DNA from: Channallabes apus
Lineage: Eukaryota > Chordata > Actinopteri > Siluriformes > Clariidae
Direction: 5' to 3'
Length of the DNA stretch: 64,000 bases
Assembly: GCA_030522415.1 (NCBI GenBank)
Contig: CM060125.1
Coordinates: 2,202,901 to 2,266,900, forward strand
Below the pieces are notes generated by a model. The model did not search any database. It was given only the letters and a program-made list of their open reading frames with translations, and was not told the origin of the DNA. This document shows positions 43,550 to 56,149 of this stretch, one piece after another. Positions within the stretch are counted from its first letter, which is position 1. Every line of letters starts with the position of its first letter. A program made the translations under genes and the position numbers.

Positions 43550-44815
43550 AAATGACACCTAGCCAATACTAAATTGATACAGACTCGCTCTCTCTCTCTC
43601 TCTCTCGTTCTCTTCTATTTTCCAGTGCTCTTTTTTAATAAGCCTAATTAACAAAATTTGGAATACATAAAGCAATGTTACATACCCTTACATAACTTAG
43701 CTGCCCAGCATGTTGTATTATCCACTGTTTAATGGTACATTCTCTCACTATTCTGTTCTCGAACTTGTCATGTTAATGATAAACTACATAGCATTAAACT
43801 CCTCTGGCCTGAAAACTTTCCTATGTAAAAATGACTATGGTATGGTATACCAGTATAGTGTACAGCACTGAAAATGGAGACTCCTAATAATATTATATAC
43901 GGTATATTTTGAATTGTATTAGGTTACAGTATGTCCATGATGATATGATAAAGGATTTAGTCAACTCATTTTGGATTGGGTGGATTGGCTTTAAATATTC
44001 CTTTCTAATTTATGTGTAAAAAATAAACTTTAAGGATTTTCTATCTATGTCATGAGGATTACGCTGTTGATGTACAGGCTGGCATGAGCCTTCTGTAGAA
44101 TTATGAATCTGACTCATCCTGGTCATCCTCAGTTTATTCACTCCTTCTCTGACTCACCACACTTCTCCATATTCATTTTTAAGTGCCAGAAGCTTTCTCA
44201 GCACTGAAAAAGCCACTAATTGCTCTAATTCATCTTTAGCGCTAGGTCTGTTGCAACACCTTTTATGTTCATTGACCAGGGCAGATTTGGTTTAATAGGC
44301 CTGCCTAGAAAATCTGTATAAATAATTTAAAAAAGCAAGCGGAAATTATTAATCTGAGATGATACTGTAACTGACCCTTCCAGGAGGAAACCTAATATTG
44401 TAATTAGTTTGCAATCTCATTCTCCCAAAAAAAACAACACAGTAATTTCAAATATGATTTTTTTTTATGATTGAAGAATATGATTTAGAATTTTCTTTCT
44501 AAAATATTACTGTGAAATACATCATGGCTCCCAAATGCAGTAAGACCAGGGCTATTGATAGCAGGAGCAAGGAACAAATGGGAAGTGGAAGTAAAACAAA
44601 AGGTTGCTCACAGTTTTGGCATGCTGCACTCACACACTGCAGCTAAACTGCAGTATTCTATATAGCTTTGCTATAAGTATCTACACTACCGAATGTGTAA
44701 TATGGGATTTGAATAATGTCCAGTTTTATTGATCTCGGGCATTAAGTGTTCTTTTGTTCTTTCTGCTAATTCTTGATTATGACCTGTACTCTACAAGAAC
44801 CAGGAAATAAGAGAA
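43550..44815. other. non-coding, with a short (CT)n
   Basis: CT repeat at 43587-43606. Otherwise no recognisable gene or repeat. Confidence 0.4.
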
Positions 44816-44819
44816 AAGC

Positions 44820-45345
44820 AGTACACACCTCTTACACACTGCACACAACCCTTTTTACCTCCTCCCTTCTGGCATTCACTACAGAACCCTGTACACCAAA
44901 ACTGCCAGACACAGGACCAGCATCTCCCTCATAAACAGGTTGATTCCATACCATCTGATGTAGAATAGCACCAACATGCTTCTTACACCCTACTTCACAT
45001 CTACAAATGGAAGAACAGTCTGTTATTTGCACTACTCACACATCTTGTACTGTATATTGTGTATTGTACTGTACATGCAGAAAAAAAAAACTAAAACCTT
45101 CCTTACCATTTGTGATGAACACTAATTTTATTTGCACTACCATGCACCCTTACATTACGGGTCTGTTACATACTTGCATATTGCATATGTGCATATTGTG
45201 GGGTTTATTTAATTTGTATAGTTCTTCAATGTTGTGTACTTTCTGTGGATAGCGTCTTGCCTGTACTGTTGAGAATCACGACCACCCATAATTATATTCC
45301 TTGTGAGTGTCAACATACTGAGCCAATGAACCTGATTCTGATTTA
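44820..45345 (+). mobile_element. LINE 3' fragment
   Basis: The region around CCTCCCTTCTGGCATTCACT and CAGAACCCTGTACACCAAAAC resembles the end of the second ORF of fish LINEs (a Leu/Pro/Arg-rich C-terminus). A UTR with TTTGCACTAC words follows, ending AACCTGATTCTGATT. It is 5' truncated, as usual for LINE copies. Confidence 0.55.
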
Positions 45346-45394
45346 ATGTTATGGTAAATCGCAATGATTGCGATTTTTTAATATATATATATAT

Positions 45395-45725
45395 ATATTT
45401 GGCATTCCCAAATTGCTCATAGTGTGTGTGAGTGTGTGTATGTGTGTGTATGGCCAGGGGTAGCTCAGGCACTGGACTACGGTTCGGAAGATCCCACGTT
45501 CAAACCCCACCACCACCAAGTTGCCACTGTTGGGCCCTTGAGCAAGGCCCTTAACCCTCAGCTGCTCAGATGTATAATGAGATAAAAATGTAAGTCGCTC
45601 TGGATAAGTAAATGTAAATGTAAATGTGTCTGTGCCCTGCGATGGATTGGCACCTGGTCCAGGGTGTACCCTGCCTCCTGGGATAGGCACCAGTCCGGTA
45701 TGATGAGTGAGTGAGTGAGATATAT
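45395..45725 (+). mobile_element. V-SINE 3' half split by another SINE
   Basis: The left part holds TTGGCATTCCCAAATTGCTC and a GT-rich run (45395-45452). The right part holds CCCTGCGATGGATTGGCACC, the GGGTGTACCCTGCC block and a GTGAGTGAGTGAG tail (45625-45725). A second tRNA-derived SINE sits in between. Confidence 0.75.
45453..45615 (+). mobile_element. tRNA-derived SINE nested in V-SINE
   Basis: Head GGCCAGGGGTAGCTCAGGCA, a B box in CACGTTCAAACCCC, then GCCACTGTTGGGCCCTTGAG and a CAAGGCCCTTAACCCTC block. It ends GTAAGTCGCTCTGGATAAG with GTAAAT repeats. The same family is inverted at 54993-55187 and 48090-48262. Confidence 0.8.
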
Positions 45726-45889
45726 GTGTTTGAAACGAAAGCATCTGTAGTCTGACAACATATAATGTTTGTTTCTGCATAAGACCACAATGCAAAACAT
45801 TATGCCCAGTATTCTGCAGGTTCCCTTTGTCCACAAGACCTTTGGGAGTGTGTAAATTATAATTGACCTCTTTGGGTGCAGACTTGATT

Positions 45890-46240
45890 GGACCATGGAT
45901 GGTCGATCAGCTTGGGATATGGGGAGTTTGCAGGCTGGATCAGTGGGCTTGTGCACTATATCTGCTGGGCCCTTGAACAGCAGGCTATCATGCAGTGGGT
46001 GTTCTGGTGCCTTTCTCTCATGGCCAGTATTTATGGTTTTTGGCGAGTTGTGGTGCATCGTCTTTTATGTGGGATCGGACCAGGCAACCTAGCCGTTTCT
46101 TCCTACAGGCATAATTGAGGCTTGGTCCCAATAATTGGTGCCTGTGATTCTTTTACCAGTTTACTGGTCTATGATTGATCATAGATGTTAATATGTTAAT
46201 GTTATATGGTGTTAATTTGATGGCTGATCAGTGTGTGTTA
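45890..46240 (-). mobile_element. Tc1-like relic, 5' part
   Basis: TTCTGGTGCCTTTCTCTCAT, a TGTGGGATCGGACCAG block and the terminus-like TTTGATGGCTGATCAGTGTG match parts of the same fish Tc1-like family as 21880-22185. No frame survives. The orientation is from the position of the terminus. Confidence 0.6.
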
Positions 46241-46244
46241 TGGG

Positions 46245-46890
46245 AAAAATATGACGGTGAGGAAGGTAGGATGTGGCAATAATTTGTTTATTCAATCATC
46301 CAACATGGTGTTAATTTTTTTCTTTTTCCTGAATAAAAAATGCATAATTCATGAATTTAACCATATATACTGTACTTCTGTCTCAACCCTTACAGTTTTA
46401 GACTGTAAGATTGTGTGTGCTTATGAGTAATATAGTTATGAGTCTTGCTCTTTGCTAATTCACAGTCAAAACAATGCCACTTTGGAAGAGATTGTAAAGA
46501 GAAGTTTGTGGTAAATAAATAATTGTTTGTTTGGTCCCATGCCGTTTCATCTTTCCTGAGCGCGGGTTGCTTGGAAACACTGGGAGGTGGTGGGGGATTG
46601 GACAGGAGCCAACGTGTGGTGTATCCGGGCTTCTTGGTGCATTAGAGATGACCTGCTGACAAAGCTTCACACACACTCTCTGGGAGCTCCACCACTCCTT
46701 TAATAATTCTCTGCTCCTACATTAGCCTTAACACAGCTCCTGGGTCTTAACACTCATGTGGTATTTACCCATTTCTTTCACTCAAGTCCACATTCAAGCC
46801 CACCATGACTTCATCGTAAAAAATCAGACCAGATTCTTGTAGAAGATCTTTTTTTTTTGTGGATTGTGTAGAATAACAGAAAACAGTTAT
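46245..46890. other. no feature recognised
   Basis: Non-coding, with a GC-richer patch at 46540-46660. No gene recognised. Confidence 0.4.
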
Positions 46891-46891
46891 G

Positions 46892-47158
46892 AGCGTGGCA
46901 GCATATTGGCATAGTGGTTAGTACTTTGGTCTCACACCTCCAGGGTCAGGGTACAGTTTTGTGTGCAAGGAGTATATGTTCTTCCCTGTTGGGTACCCTC
47001 CAGGCACTCCGGTTTCCTCTCACTGTCCAAAGACTGGCAGATTGTGCCCTGTGATGGACCTCGTTCAGGGCGTATCCTGCCCTGCCCTCCAAGTCTCCTG
47101 GGATAGGCTCCAGGTCCCCCTGCAACCATGTGCTGGATACGCAGTATAGAGAATGACT
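46892..47158 (+). mobile_element. V-SINE, degenerate
   Basis: GGCATAGTGGTTAGTACTTT (A box), CACCTCCAGGGTCAGGGTAC (decayed B box), CACTCCGGTTTCCTCTCACT and CTGGGATAGGCTCCAGGTCC appear in the expected order. More diverged than the full-length copies. Confidence 0.8.
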
Positions 47159-47159
47159 G

Positions 47160-48085
47160 AGAGAAAGTGAGTTATCAGAGCAAGAACAATTTTTATTTCT
47201 TTATATAATCCCCTGCTACACTAATGCACTAATCCCAGCATTTCACTAGTGCTTGGATAAAGGTAGAAATGTTCTTAGAATGCATAGTGGATCCATGATA
47301 CAGTAGGACTTCCAGCTTCAGTCTCCTCTACAAGTTGGTCACAAGATATCCATCGATTTTTAAAGGGTCAAAGGTTCTACTCGCTGAATGCTCTTTGGAA
47401 TCTGTGCAGTGGGCTCTGAGCTACCCAGAATAACCAGCAGTTTGGGACAGAGTGTGTGTTGAATGTACTACACTTCAGACATTGTACTCCTCTAGCAATA
47501 ACTTACACTTCCAGTTGTGCTCACTCCCCCCTCTCTCACTCAGCACCTTGTCCCCGTTAGTGCTCCATCCATCAAGCAAAGCTGCGCACTTCTCTCTCTC
47601 CCAGTGGCTCATTTGAGGAAGCACTAACAAGACTATCTTTCATCATGCAGGCCACCAGGTCATGCAACGAGGGACGTTGAGCAGGAAGAGGTGGAAGGAC
47701 AGAGAGTGAAGGCACACGACCACTAGCCTGACACAATGACCTCACACATTTACGCATATTTTTGGCTAACTGTGCAGAAAGCGCGCGCGTGTATGTGTGT
47801 GTACTGTATATGTGTGTGTTTGTGTTGCTGTGCACTTGGGCATACTTTAGTAAAAACAGTCATGCAGTGTGAGACATATGTCATACACATAGTCTGCATG
47901 CTGATGAAGATCTGCAAAACAAAATGGTATGTGTGTGTGGGTGGGTGTTTGCAACAATGATAAGAATACATTTTTTTAAAAATGTTTGTTACCCATAAGT
48001 TAAGTTATTCGTCACATATACAGTACATTGATGCAAAGTGAAAGTCTTTATTCTTTGCATATTCCAGGTTTTATGTTAGTAGATA
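47160..48085. other. no confident gene; one protein-like minus-strand frame
   Basis: The minus-strand frame at 47572-47835 contains RPSLHDLVACMMKDSLVSAS and is GC-richer than its flanks, but no acceptor or family was recognised. GT-rich simple sequence lies at 47786-47826. Confidence 0.35.
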
Positions 48086-48089
48086 GGGG

Positions 48090-48262
48090 TCATAGTACAG
48101 GGTCAGCCATTATACTGTACACCACTCCTAGAGCAGGTAGGTTTAAGGACCTTGCTCAAGGACCCAATAGCAGCAACCTAATGGAGCTGGGGCTTGAACC
48201 ACCAACCTTCCGATCAGTAACTCAGTGCCTGAACACAGAGCCAACACCGCTCCCGGAAAGAG
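48090..48262 (-). mobile_element. tRNA-derived SINE
   Basis: On the minus strand it has the same block order as the SINE at 45453: a decayed head with a B-box-like GTTCAAGCCCC region, then the 'ccttgagcaaggtcctt' block. The end is eroded. Confidence 0.65.
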
Positions 48263-50228
48263 AAAGAGCCAAATGTTAAATTAATTTAGGTCTAACAGCA
48301 TTAATTAAATGCATCAATAATAAGGTATTAAGGTGGCAAGGTAATAATAGGGTTATTATCTTATTATTATAAGGTAATAATAGGGTAGGTACGAAAAATG
48401 TGTGTCTATGTTTGAAAGAGAAAGAGAGAGAGACTTTGTGCATTTGCATTTGGGCTTGTCAGCTTCAGAGAGCCCTGTCAGTGCTGATTCGTGACAGGGC
48501 AGATTTCTGACTGAGTCAGTCCGTGTCAGCACAGAGCAGGACAACATTCACACATTTGTGTCCTCCAGTATGTCCTCTTTTATATATCATCCTACTCATG
48601 TTCATTTAGTCCCTAAATGCCGCGTTAGTAAATGTTGGCTAGTCCATCCTGAGCTAATTGTACACACTGCAGGCACAGCTACAGGCAAATCAATGGCTCT
48701 GATGCATGGAGTCTCTTACTCGAATTACTCTTATGCGCTTTGTTGCTCGCACTATCTGTAGGCTACAGAGCTACAGTACAATTATTATGTGTACTGGAAA
48801 TATATATCTTTGGTATTACATTCTGTAATGGAATGCTTGTCAGTGAAAGAAACAGCGATAATTGAATAAAAATACCTTTGAACAAGTAACTAATTTAAAA
48901 TTTTCTGAATAATTCAATCAATAAGTAAATGTCTTGTTGCAGACTTCAGATGGAGTGAGAGCAGTCTTGATGTAGTGTAGAACTTGCCTAATGCCAAGTC
49001 CATGTACAGGGTCATGTAGATGTGTACCTTATGGCGTAACATGACATGCACCACCCCAGAAATGTAACTACACATTGTGGAAACACATACTGCCACAATT
49101 TTGATCAGTCCATCTGGCAGTATCACATTTTGGTTTCTTCTACTATTTATGTTGAACGTCATACTGACCATCTCCTCCAACGGCTTCAGCAGTATTCCAA
49201 TAACATCCAACTCCAATTCCAATAAGATTCGCTCAATTTCATTATTAACCATAGGGCAAACCAATTACAAGACAGAACCCTAAACAAGACCAAACAGGAA
49301 ATTATTTTATTAAAATAAAATCAAACTGGAATGTACTGTAAATATGTAATAAAACTATAACAACAACCAAAAAATATGCACACACCAGAATCGGCTATCC
49401 CATAATGGCGAAGTGGACATGTCTGGAATGCTTCAGATTTATTTATTTAAAATTAATTAATAATTTTTTTTAAAATATAAGAATAATTTTAGTGACACAA
49501 CAGGAAACCTCATCATGGCTGTCTGGTAGAACGGAAGAGATATTCTAATTAGAATTTTATTCCTGTCTACAGAAATTAGATGACACCTCCTCATTATCTT
49601 TAAATTGAAGGTTGGAATGTGTTTAACTCATTCAGGGCCAGAAACCATGTCATCAAGATTGAATGTCTGTCTGAGAAAAATTCTGCATGGGCTTGCATGA
49701 AAGTGTGATTTACTGTAGGCTAAAGCTGTGGCTATAAACTTCTCTTAGCTTTCTATCCCTTGTGACAAAGAGGAAAAATGTTCATTTCATTAAATTTAAG
49801 CCCATTCTATCATATACTGTAATAATTACCACATTGCACATTACTGCCATTTATTTGAGGCTGAAAGAGATTTACAGATCACCTGATACCCATCCAGGAC
49901 CTGGGATTGCACGTCCTACAGTACGTGAGGAAACAGCGAAAGCAGGACATTATTGATTGTAGTTAAATATGCAGTCTTATTGGAAAATTGCCAAGTTTAC
50001 TGACACGGCACTATCAGAAATGTGAAGCCATGGAATACATATACAGTAACTACTGTTAAATTTTTGATTTTTGCTGATGAGATAAAACACTTTGGAATAT
50101 ACTGCTGTTTCAAAAATAATTAATAACAGGTTGATGAAGCAGAATTATTTCCATATACTGTAACAGCAAACTGTTTTTTTCTATTATTCCTTTTATACCA
50201 CAACCCATGATTACTCACTCATTCTCTA
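48263..50228. other. no confident feature
   Basis: TTA-rich short repeats at 48330-48375. A 116-codon minus-strand ORF at 48914-49264 with no motif I recognise may be repeat-derived or chance. The rest is AT-rich. Confidence 0.35.
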
Positions 50229-50232
50229 TAGA

Positions 50233-50478
50233 GTGCAATTTACCCAAATGAGGATGGGTTCCCTGTTGCGTCTGGTTCCTCTCAAGATTTCTTCCTATTG
50301 GCTTCTCAGGGAGTTTTTCTATGTCACTGTCGCCCTCGGCTTGCTAACCAGGGACTATCTGACACTCGCATTCCATACAAACTTAAATAATTCTTTTGAT
50401 TGTGTAAAGCTGCTTTGCCACAATGACAATTGTTAAAAGTGCTATACAAATACAATTTAATTGAATTGAATTGAAAAA
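50233..50478 (+). mobile_element. LINE 3' terminal fragment
   Basis: GGTTCCCTGTTGCGTCTGGT, a TTCCTCTCAAGATTTCTTCC block and the end GCTATACAAATACAATTTAA followed by TTGAATTGAA units. This is a very common 3' end of fish LINEs; related tails are at 60480-60520 and 62985-63020. Confidence 0.7.
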
Positions 50479-50521
50479 AATCTATTTAGATTTAAAAAAA
50501 AGAAATGCATTTACAGTAAGT

Positions 50522-50541
50522 GTAGTTTAAAATAAGCACAG

Positions 50542-50567
<26 letters not shown>
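50522..50567. repeat. (AT)n microsatellite
   Basis: A short run of TA units just downstream of the LINE tail, beginning at about 50542. Confidence 0.8.
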
Positions 50568-50569
<2 letters not shown>

Positions 50570-50574
<5 letters not shown>

Positions 50575-51260
50575 AAATTTTTTTTATTGTATTTAAAATA
50601 TACCTAATTAAATTGTGCTTTTATTAAATAACTTATGTTTCAGTTAAAGTCACTTACGCATGATTTTACTACACTTATACTCAATATACTCTATTTTTAT
50701 ATGTAAATACTGTATGCTCTTGGCTATACTGATATACAGTATGTCTGTCAGTCATTACATTTATATTTCATTTATTCCCATAAGGCTGTTATTGCTGTCT
50801 GTTACACTTGGTATATCTACAGTATTATCCCTTCTGTCTGTCAGTTCAGTATTTTAGTAGTAGTTTCTCACTAGATCCCTCTTTGTCTATCAACTGGTTT
50901 TTATCATAAGTAACAGTCTTTTAGCAACTTTGATCACTTTCTCTGTCTTTGATCACTGTTGACACAAAGTTGAGTCCATTGATTGATGCAGTACCAAATT
51001 CTAAGTCTACTTTCTGTCTTTCCAATCTTCTGTTGTTTTAACACATCTGCCTCAAGGTTCAACGTGTTGTGCATTCTGAGATGTTGTGCATTCTGAACGA
51101 ACTGTCCCTTAGGAGTCTTCTTAAGTCGCTGCGTCTTACGACTGACGTTACAAGGCGCTGTCTACAGTGATGGTCCTTAATTAGCTGACATCAGTTGCTC
51201 ATGAATCAAATTTTCCAAACAGGGATAACTGCAGGCTGGAGCAATATGCGCGTCGAAAGG
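50570..51260. other. no feature recognised
   Basis: AT-rich. The words AGGAGTCTTCTTAAGTCG near 51113 recall the repeat end at 53385-53535, but too weakly to call. Confidence 0.35.
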
Positions 51261-51265
51261 TTTCT

Positions 51266-51357
51266 CATTGGTGAAAGGAGCTTCTGCGCTGGCCAATCAG
51301 CGGTAATCCTATTTATATGTAAGTACCTTTAGTTTAGCGTGGAAGAACATGGCGCCG
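51266..51357 (+). promoter_or_regulatory. promoter-like cluster with a possible tiny first exon
   Basis: An inverted CCAAT box (ATTGG, 51267-51271), a direct CCAAT box (GGCCAATCAGCG, 51291-51302) and a TATA-like TATTTATATG (51310-51319) are spaced as in a compact promoter. An ATG with A at -3 and G at +4 (51349) encodes Met-Ala-Pro and runs straight into a strong donor GTAAGG at 51358. A gene whose first coding exon ends within a few codons is plausible, but no downstream exon was found. It may be a promoter remnant. Confidence 0.35.
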
Positions 51358-51359
51358 GT

Positions 51360-52905
51360 AAGGCCTGGTGTGCTTAGTTAATATAAATCATTTTTCTTGA
51401 TTTTCGTCGTTTAATTGTTCGTTTAATTGTTGTTGACAGCATGAATGAATGAGCAGATTGTGTGTACGGGTTGGGTGGAGGGGTTATTAATTTTTTTTTT
51501 AAACTTGTGAAGACAAGCTCTTAAATGGAGCAGCTCTGCCTCTAAATAAAATGTTTTATTGGCTAAAATTGTGTCTGTTTACTAAATTAGTGTCACTTCA
51601 AGGGTTACTAAACCTCCTTATTGTGGTGTTCTATGAACCATATTTGTCCTTATCAGGCAATGTCAAAGTCAACTTTATTGTCAATTCTGCTACATGTACA
51701 GTGCATACATATAGAGAACCGAAATTAGCTCAGAATAAACAGAGATCTTCAGACATCATGCCTGGGTGTGTGTTTGTCTCTCCCGGTCAATCGGGCCCAG
51801 ACCGGTAAGTGTATCAAGGTGCAGCGGACACAACAAGAAATATCTTATTCTCTTAGCTTAAAACTTAGCTAGGACACTATTCTTCATCAAAATGGTGAAA
51901 AACAGTACATGTGTGCTTATTTTAGTTGATTAAAGTGACATTATAAAGAGCAATATAAAACGGTATAAAAAACGGTGAACAAAACAGTATGAACAACAGC
52001 AAGAATACTGTATGTTTTTAGTTTTCATGCACTTTTAGTAAAACTACAGAAAAAATAATGTCAGTTCAAAATATTCTAAATGACTAATTCTGTAACTTTC
52101 TTTTGGTCTTGTTTAACCAATACAAAGTTAATAGTATTCCAAAAATATTAAAATTACTTAAAAATGTTGTACTGTACAGTAGCTATTGGTCATGCACGCA
52201 TCAATCTAAGGTTATTTTTCTCTCACTGTACAGCAATAACTTTTTGTATTACAGAAAGGTTTATTTTTAGAAGTGAAAAACGATCCAATAGGTACAGTAT
52301 AACAATTCATTTCATTGTTAGTTTCCGGTCGGAGCTATATACTGTATCTCTTCTAGCCACGACCATGACTCAAACACGCGAGGATGACGTCAGTAACCCG
52401 TGGCAATGCATGTTGGCTGCATTATTTAAACAAATTAGAAAGAACAATAGCGTTTAATATTAGCCTTTGTGTGAAACAGGCAACTTGCGCAACCAATTAT
52501 AAAGACCTTTCGGCACGCCCCAACCTTTCGGCACGCCCATTACTCCCATCTGCAGCTACCCCTGTCTGGATTTTTCACTCCTTTTGCATGACAGCGTTAG
52601 GAAAGACGGCACTTTCTATGCAAATTAAACATAGCACAAAATTCTTCCAATAATGTTTATTTCGACATGGGTTAACTTATCAATAGCATGCCATAATAGA
52701 CAAATATATAAATTAAATCACCAAACTGTCGCTAATATTTTCATGTAACCTGTGGCGGTGAAATGAACCGGATATACAATCATAGTTGATTGACAAACAG
52801 CTGATAACACTCTTCACCAGCTTCAGAAACAATGTGAAGTGTCAGTTGTTGGGGTTGTATAGCGCACTTATGGAATGAATATGATGAGATGACAGAGTGG
52901 AGGTT
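51360..52905. other. non-coding; one dispersed-repeat fragment
   Basis: The stretch GTCAAAGTCAACTTTATTGT at 51661-51680 is a widespread fish retroposon word. A CCTTTCGGCACGCCC word is directly repeated at about 52505 and 52524. No exon recognised. Confidence 0.4.
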
Positions 52906-52908
52906 TAA

Positions 52909-53205
52909 TACCCCTATCTCACCTACGCGGTTTTGCACGGTGGCCGTAAGTGCGGTTCATCATGATTCAGCGCGAATTTTGGTGACGTGATTATGTTTCC
53001 ATCTTACCACACAAAAAATAAACATGTTTAACATATGCCTAATACCCTTATCTCACCTGTGGGGCTTGACTCACGGTGAGATGCGATGTTAGGCACCGTG
53101 AGCTGCCGCAATTGCTCGCAATGTTCCGTGAAGTTCTGCAAGGTCCGGAATCATGATGAATCATACTTATGGCCACTGCGCAAAACCGCATAGGTGAGAT
53201 AGCCG
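52909..53205. mobile_element. unclassified inverted-repeat element, about 300 bp
   Basis: CCCTATCTCACCTACGCGGT followed by TTTGCACGGTGGCC at the left is mirrored at the right by GGCCACTGCGCAAAACCGCA and TAGGTGAGATAG. The arms are about 50 bases with mismatches. A third CCCTTATCTCACCT lies inside at 53046. No frame. The target duplication is unclear. Confidence 0.6.
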
Positions 53206-53384
53206 ACGGCGCCGTTTTCAGTTTAGCACAACAACACAACAACAACATTGTTTGCCACCTGTTTAATATTAAAAGTGATTGCCAATTTTAATGCATTACT
53301 CACATTATGAAATAGGCTAAATAAAGGTCACTCTATTAATTGTGATATAAAATAAAATTCTTAAACACGCTTACAGTATATTCC

Positions 53385-53535
53385 ATCATTAATACGACTA
53401 AGTCGACTTGCTGTACCTAAGAGATACTTAGAGTACGAACGTTTCGGGAAATGCGCCATAACGTTAAGAGAGAGGTTAAGAGAACTTAAGAACTGCTTAG
53501 CGATAAGAAGCTTTCGAGAAACCGGGCCCAGTGGT
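53385..53535. mobile_element. terminal fragment of a DNA transposon
   Basis: CGACTAAGTCGACTTGCTGT, then GAGATACTTAGAGTACGAAC, ending TTTCGAGAAACCGGGCCCAG. The end resembles a CTGGGCCCGGTTTCTCG terminus of a fish DNA transposon, possibly PIF/Harbinger-related, but that assignment is a guess. The other end was not found. Confidence 0.45.
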
Positions 53536-54992
53536 GTATTGTCTCTTACTTCGTCTATTGTCCTGGCATAGTAATTATTGTGTTATCTTGAGTTGTTTGC
53601 TTACATTTTTATCATGCACTTTAAATAGTCATGTATAAATCCTGGATAATTACAGTATGTGTAGTCAAAGGTAGTTCTGTGTTGTTTTATGTAGCACCAT
53701 GTTCCTGGAGGAATTATGTTTCATACACTCTAAAAAATAAAACTGTGCTGTACTCAATTTTTTTGGTGAAACATTTTTACACTTAAAAATATCAATATCA
53801 ATCTAAAAATTGAAAAAATCATGTAAAATATACTTCATGAATTGAGTACAAGTCAGTAAAAAACTTAAGTAGACCTGAATAACTTTTTTTAGTACAATAA
53901 TGTACAAAATTGAGTAAATGTAATGAAAATCATAAGTTAATGCAAGGTTACCCTAAGTGGAAATGAGTAAAATAATTGAGTAGATATGATTGAAATGGAA
54001 GGTAGAAGAAACAGAAAATTAGACTATTATTTAACAAACAAATGTGCTACATTTACTTATTTTAAATTAATTTAATTCATACTGGCCTATCACAGAATTA
54101 ATATCTTACACTATTTTTTTAATACTATATATTTAGCTTTTAATCAAGTTTTTTTTATTTAGGTCAATGTATCTAATGACATATCTAATTATAAACAAAG
54201 ACACAATACACACATTACCATTTTAATTAAACATTTATTTGCCAAATTTGACAAGACATGACGTCTAAACTCAATCTGGTTTACTTTGCAAATGACATGT
54301 AACAAGATCATAAACAATGAGCTGAATTGATCTCATTAGTAAACAGTCTCCCAAACAATACTTCTGCCACAAGTATTATACAGATAATATGTGGAAACTA
54401 GACTTTTGTATTAGAATAGAATCACAGTCACACTTTACATCTGAAAGACTGAACACCTTCACACTTCAGTTTCCTGTAAACTGTGCGATCCATACAAATG
54501 TGTGTGCAGACATTCTCAGGTCTTAAAGAAGCAATGACAGTCTAAATGAAGACAGGACACTGAATATCATTGATCAACAGTACAGTACCATGCTTCACTC
54601 CATAATGATCGAAATTCCTTTTGATGATGCAACACATGTGCAGAGCTTACACTGCCATCCCATAAGCTGGCACCTAAAAAAGGAATGAATGTATACAAGT
54701 GTGACTGTTACTATATGCATCATCACATTGATCTATGAGTGGTGTTCAAGTCAAAGCAGGACTTGTGATGAAAATTCTCTGAAACGAAGACGTAAAACTG
54801 ATTTGATTTTACAGAGCCCATTGCTGGTAAAATTCCGGTGAACATTTCAGTGGAATGCTTTTACAAAAAACAGCCTGCTTTGATCACCAAAGGCGTTTTG
54901 CTCTTGCAGAACAATGCACAACCTCATATATAGAGACAGAAATATAGAGAGAAATAAAGGCAGCTTTTACTCTAATAAGTGTGTTCTGTTAC

Positions 54993-55187
54993 ATTTAAGC
55001 ATTTGGCAGACGCTCATATCCAGAGCGACTAACATTTTTATCTCATTACACATCTGAGCAGTTGAGGGTTAAGGGCCTTGCTCAAGGGCCCAACAGTGGC
55101 AACTTGGTGGTTGTGGGGTTTGAACCTGGGATCTTCCGAACCGTAGTCCAATGCCTTAACCACTGAGCTTCCTCTGGCCCGCACAAT
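54993..55187 (-). mobile_element. tRNA-derived SINE, near full length
   Basis: On the minus strand: head GGAAGCTCAGTGGTTAAGGC with A box, a B box in GTTCAAACCCC, GCCACTGTTGGGCCCTTGAG, then GTCGCTCTGGATATGAGCG and GTCTGCCAAATGCTTAAATG. It is the best preserved copy of this family in the window. Confidence 0.85.
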
Positions 55188-55545
55188 TGTCCCGCTTTGA
55201 CTTGAATGTCCCTTGTATAAAAATGATACCCAACTTTATTTACGAAATTACTATCAACTATATAATTTTTTTTACTTTAGTTACTGGAAAATCTTGTATA
55301 TTCTAGTGGATTCAATATATTCTGGATTAAAAATAGGTAAAGTTAAATATTTCCAGCCTTTTTCAATTTCTTGGATTCAATGGTTACACATTTAATACTT
55401 CTGAAACATTTAAAAAGTTGACATTTACCTCATGTTTTACCTCCATTCAACTTCTCTTCTTTAGTGGTGTTGGTGCTGTGAAAGAGATATTGAAAATATA
55501 TAACGTTTCACGAAAATAATTAAAAAATACTTACATATCGCAACA

Positions 55546-55696
55546 AATGTGCGTATGTGTGTGTGCCCTGCGATGGATTGGCACCCTGTCCAGGGTGTAC
55601 CCTGCCTCGTGCCCGAAGTCTCCTGGGATAGGCTCCAGGACCCCGCGACCCTGAATACAGGATTAAGCGGTATAGAAGATGAATGAATGAATGAAT
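55546..55696 (+). mobile_element. V-SINE, 5' truncated
   Basis: Only the 3' part is present, from GTGTGTGCCCTGCGATGG to GAATGAATGAATGAAT. Flanks ACATATCGCAACA and ACATATCACAACA (55533-55545 and 55697-55709) are a 13-bp duplication with one mismatch, showing insertion of a truncated copy. Confidence 0.85.
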
Positions 55697-56149
55697 ACAT
55701 ATCACAACATACATAACATATTTCACTTCAATATTTAAATTTTATTTTATTTCTCCCAATTATAATTCTGAGAGAAATGTTGTACTTTTACTTAGAACAT
55801 TTATTTCATCAACAGCCATTTTAATAATGTTTATGTACACGGTTATGTTTGTGAAGTACTTGTAGTACTTTTGTACTTCAAATGCATTAGAAGTTTAGAA
55901 CGGCATCTACTTATGACTTTAACTTGAGTAAAAGGTTTGAAGTTCTATTGTTTTAAACAAAGCTATAGACCATTATACTGCTAATCAAACTGCCTGTCTG
56001 TAGTGCTGTACATCATGACTGGAGCTGTGCTGGACTCAGAGCTGTTGCTCTCTGCAGTGTTACTGCTGCTGGACTCACAGCTGATGCATTTACGTTTCCT
56101 ACCTCAGTGTTGCTCAGTGTTTAATCATGTTATAAATACTCACACACAG

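Noticed and set aside
48914..49264. 116-codon minus-strand ORF as a host gene
   Set aside because: No recognisable domain or splice context. It may be repeat-derived, but I could not support a family.
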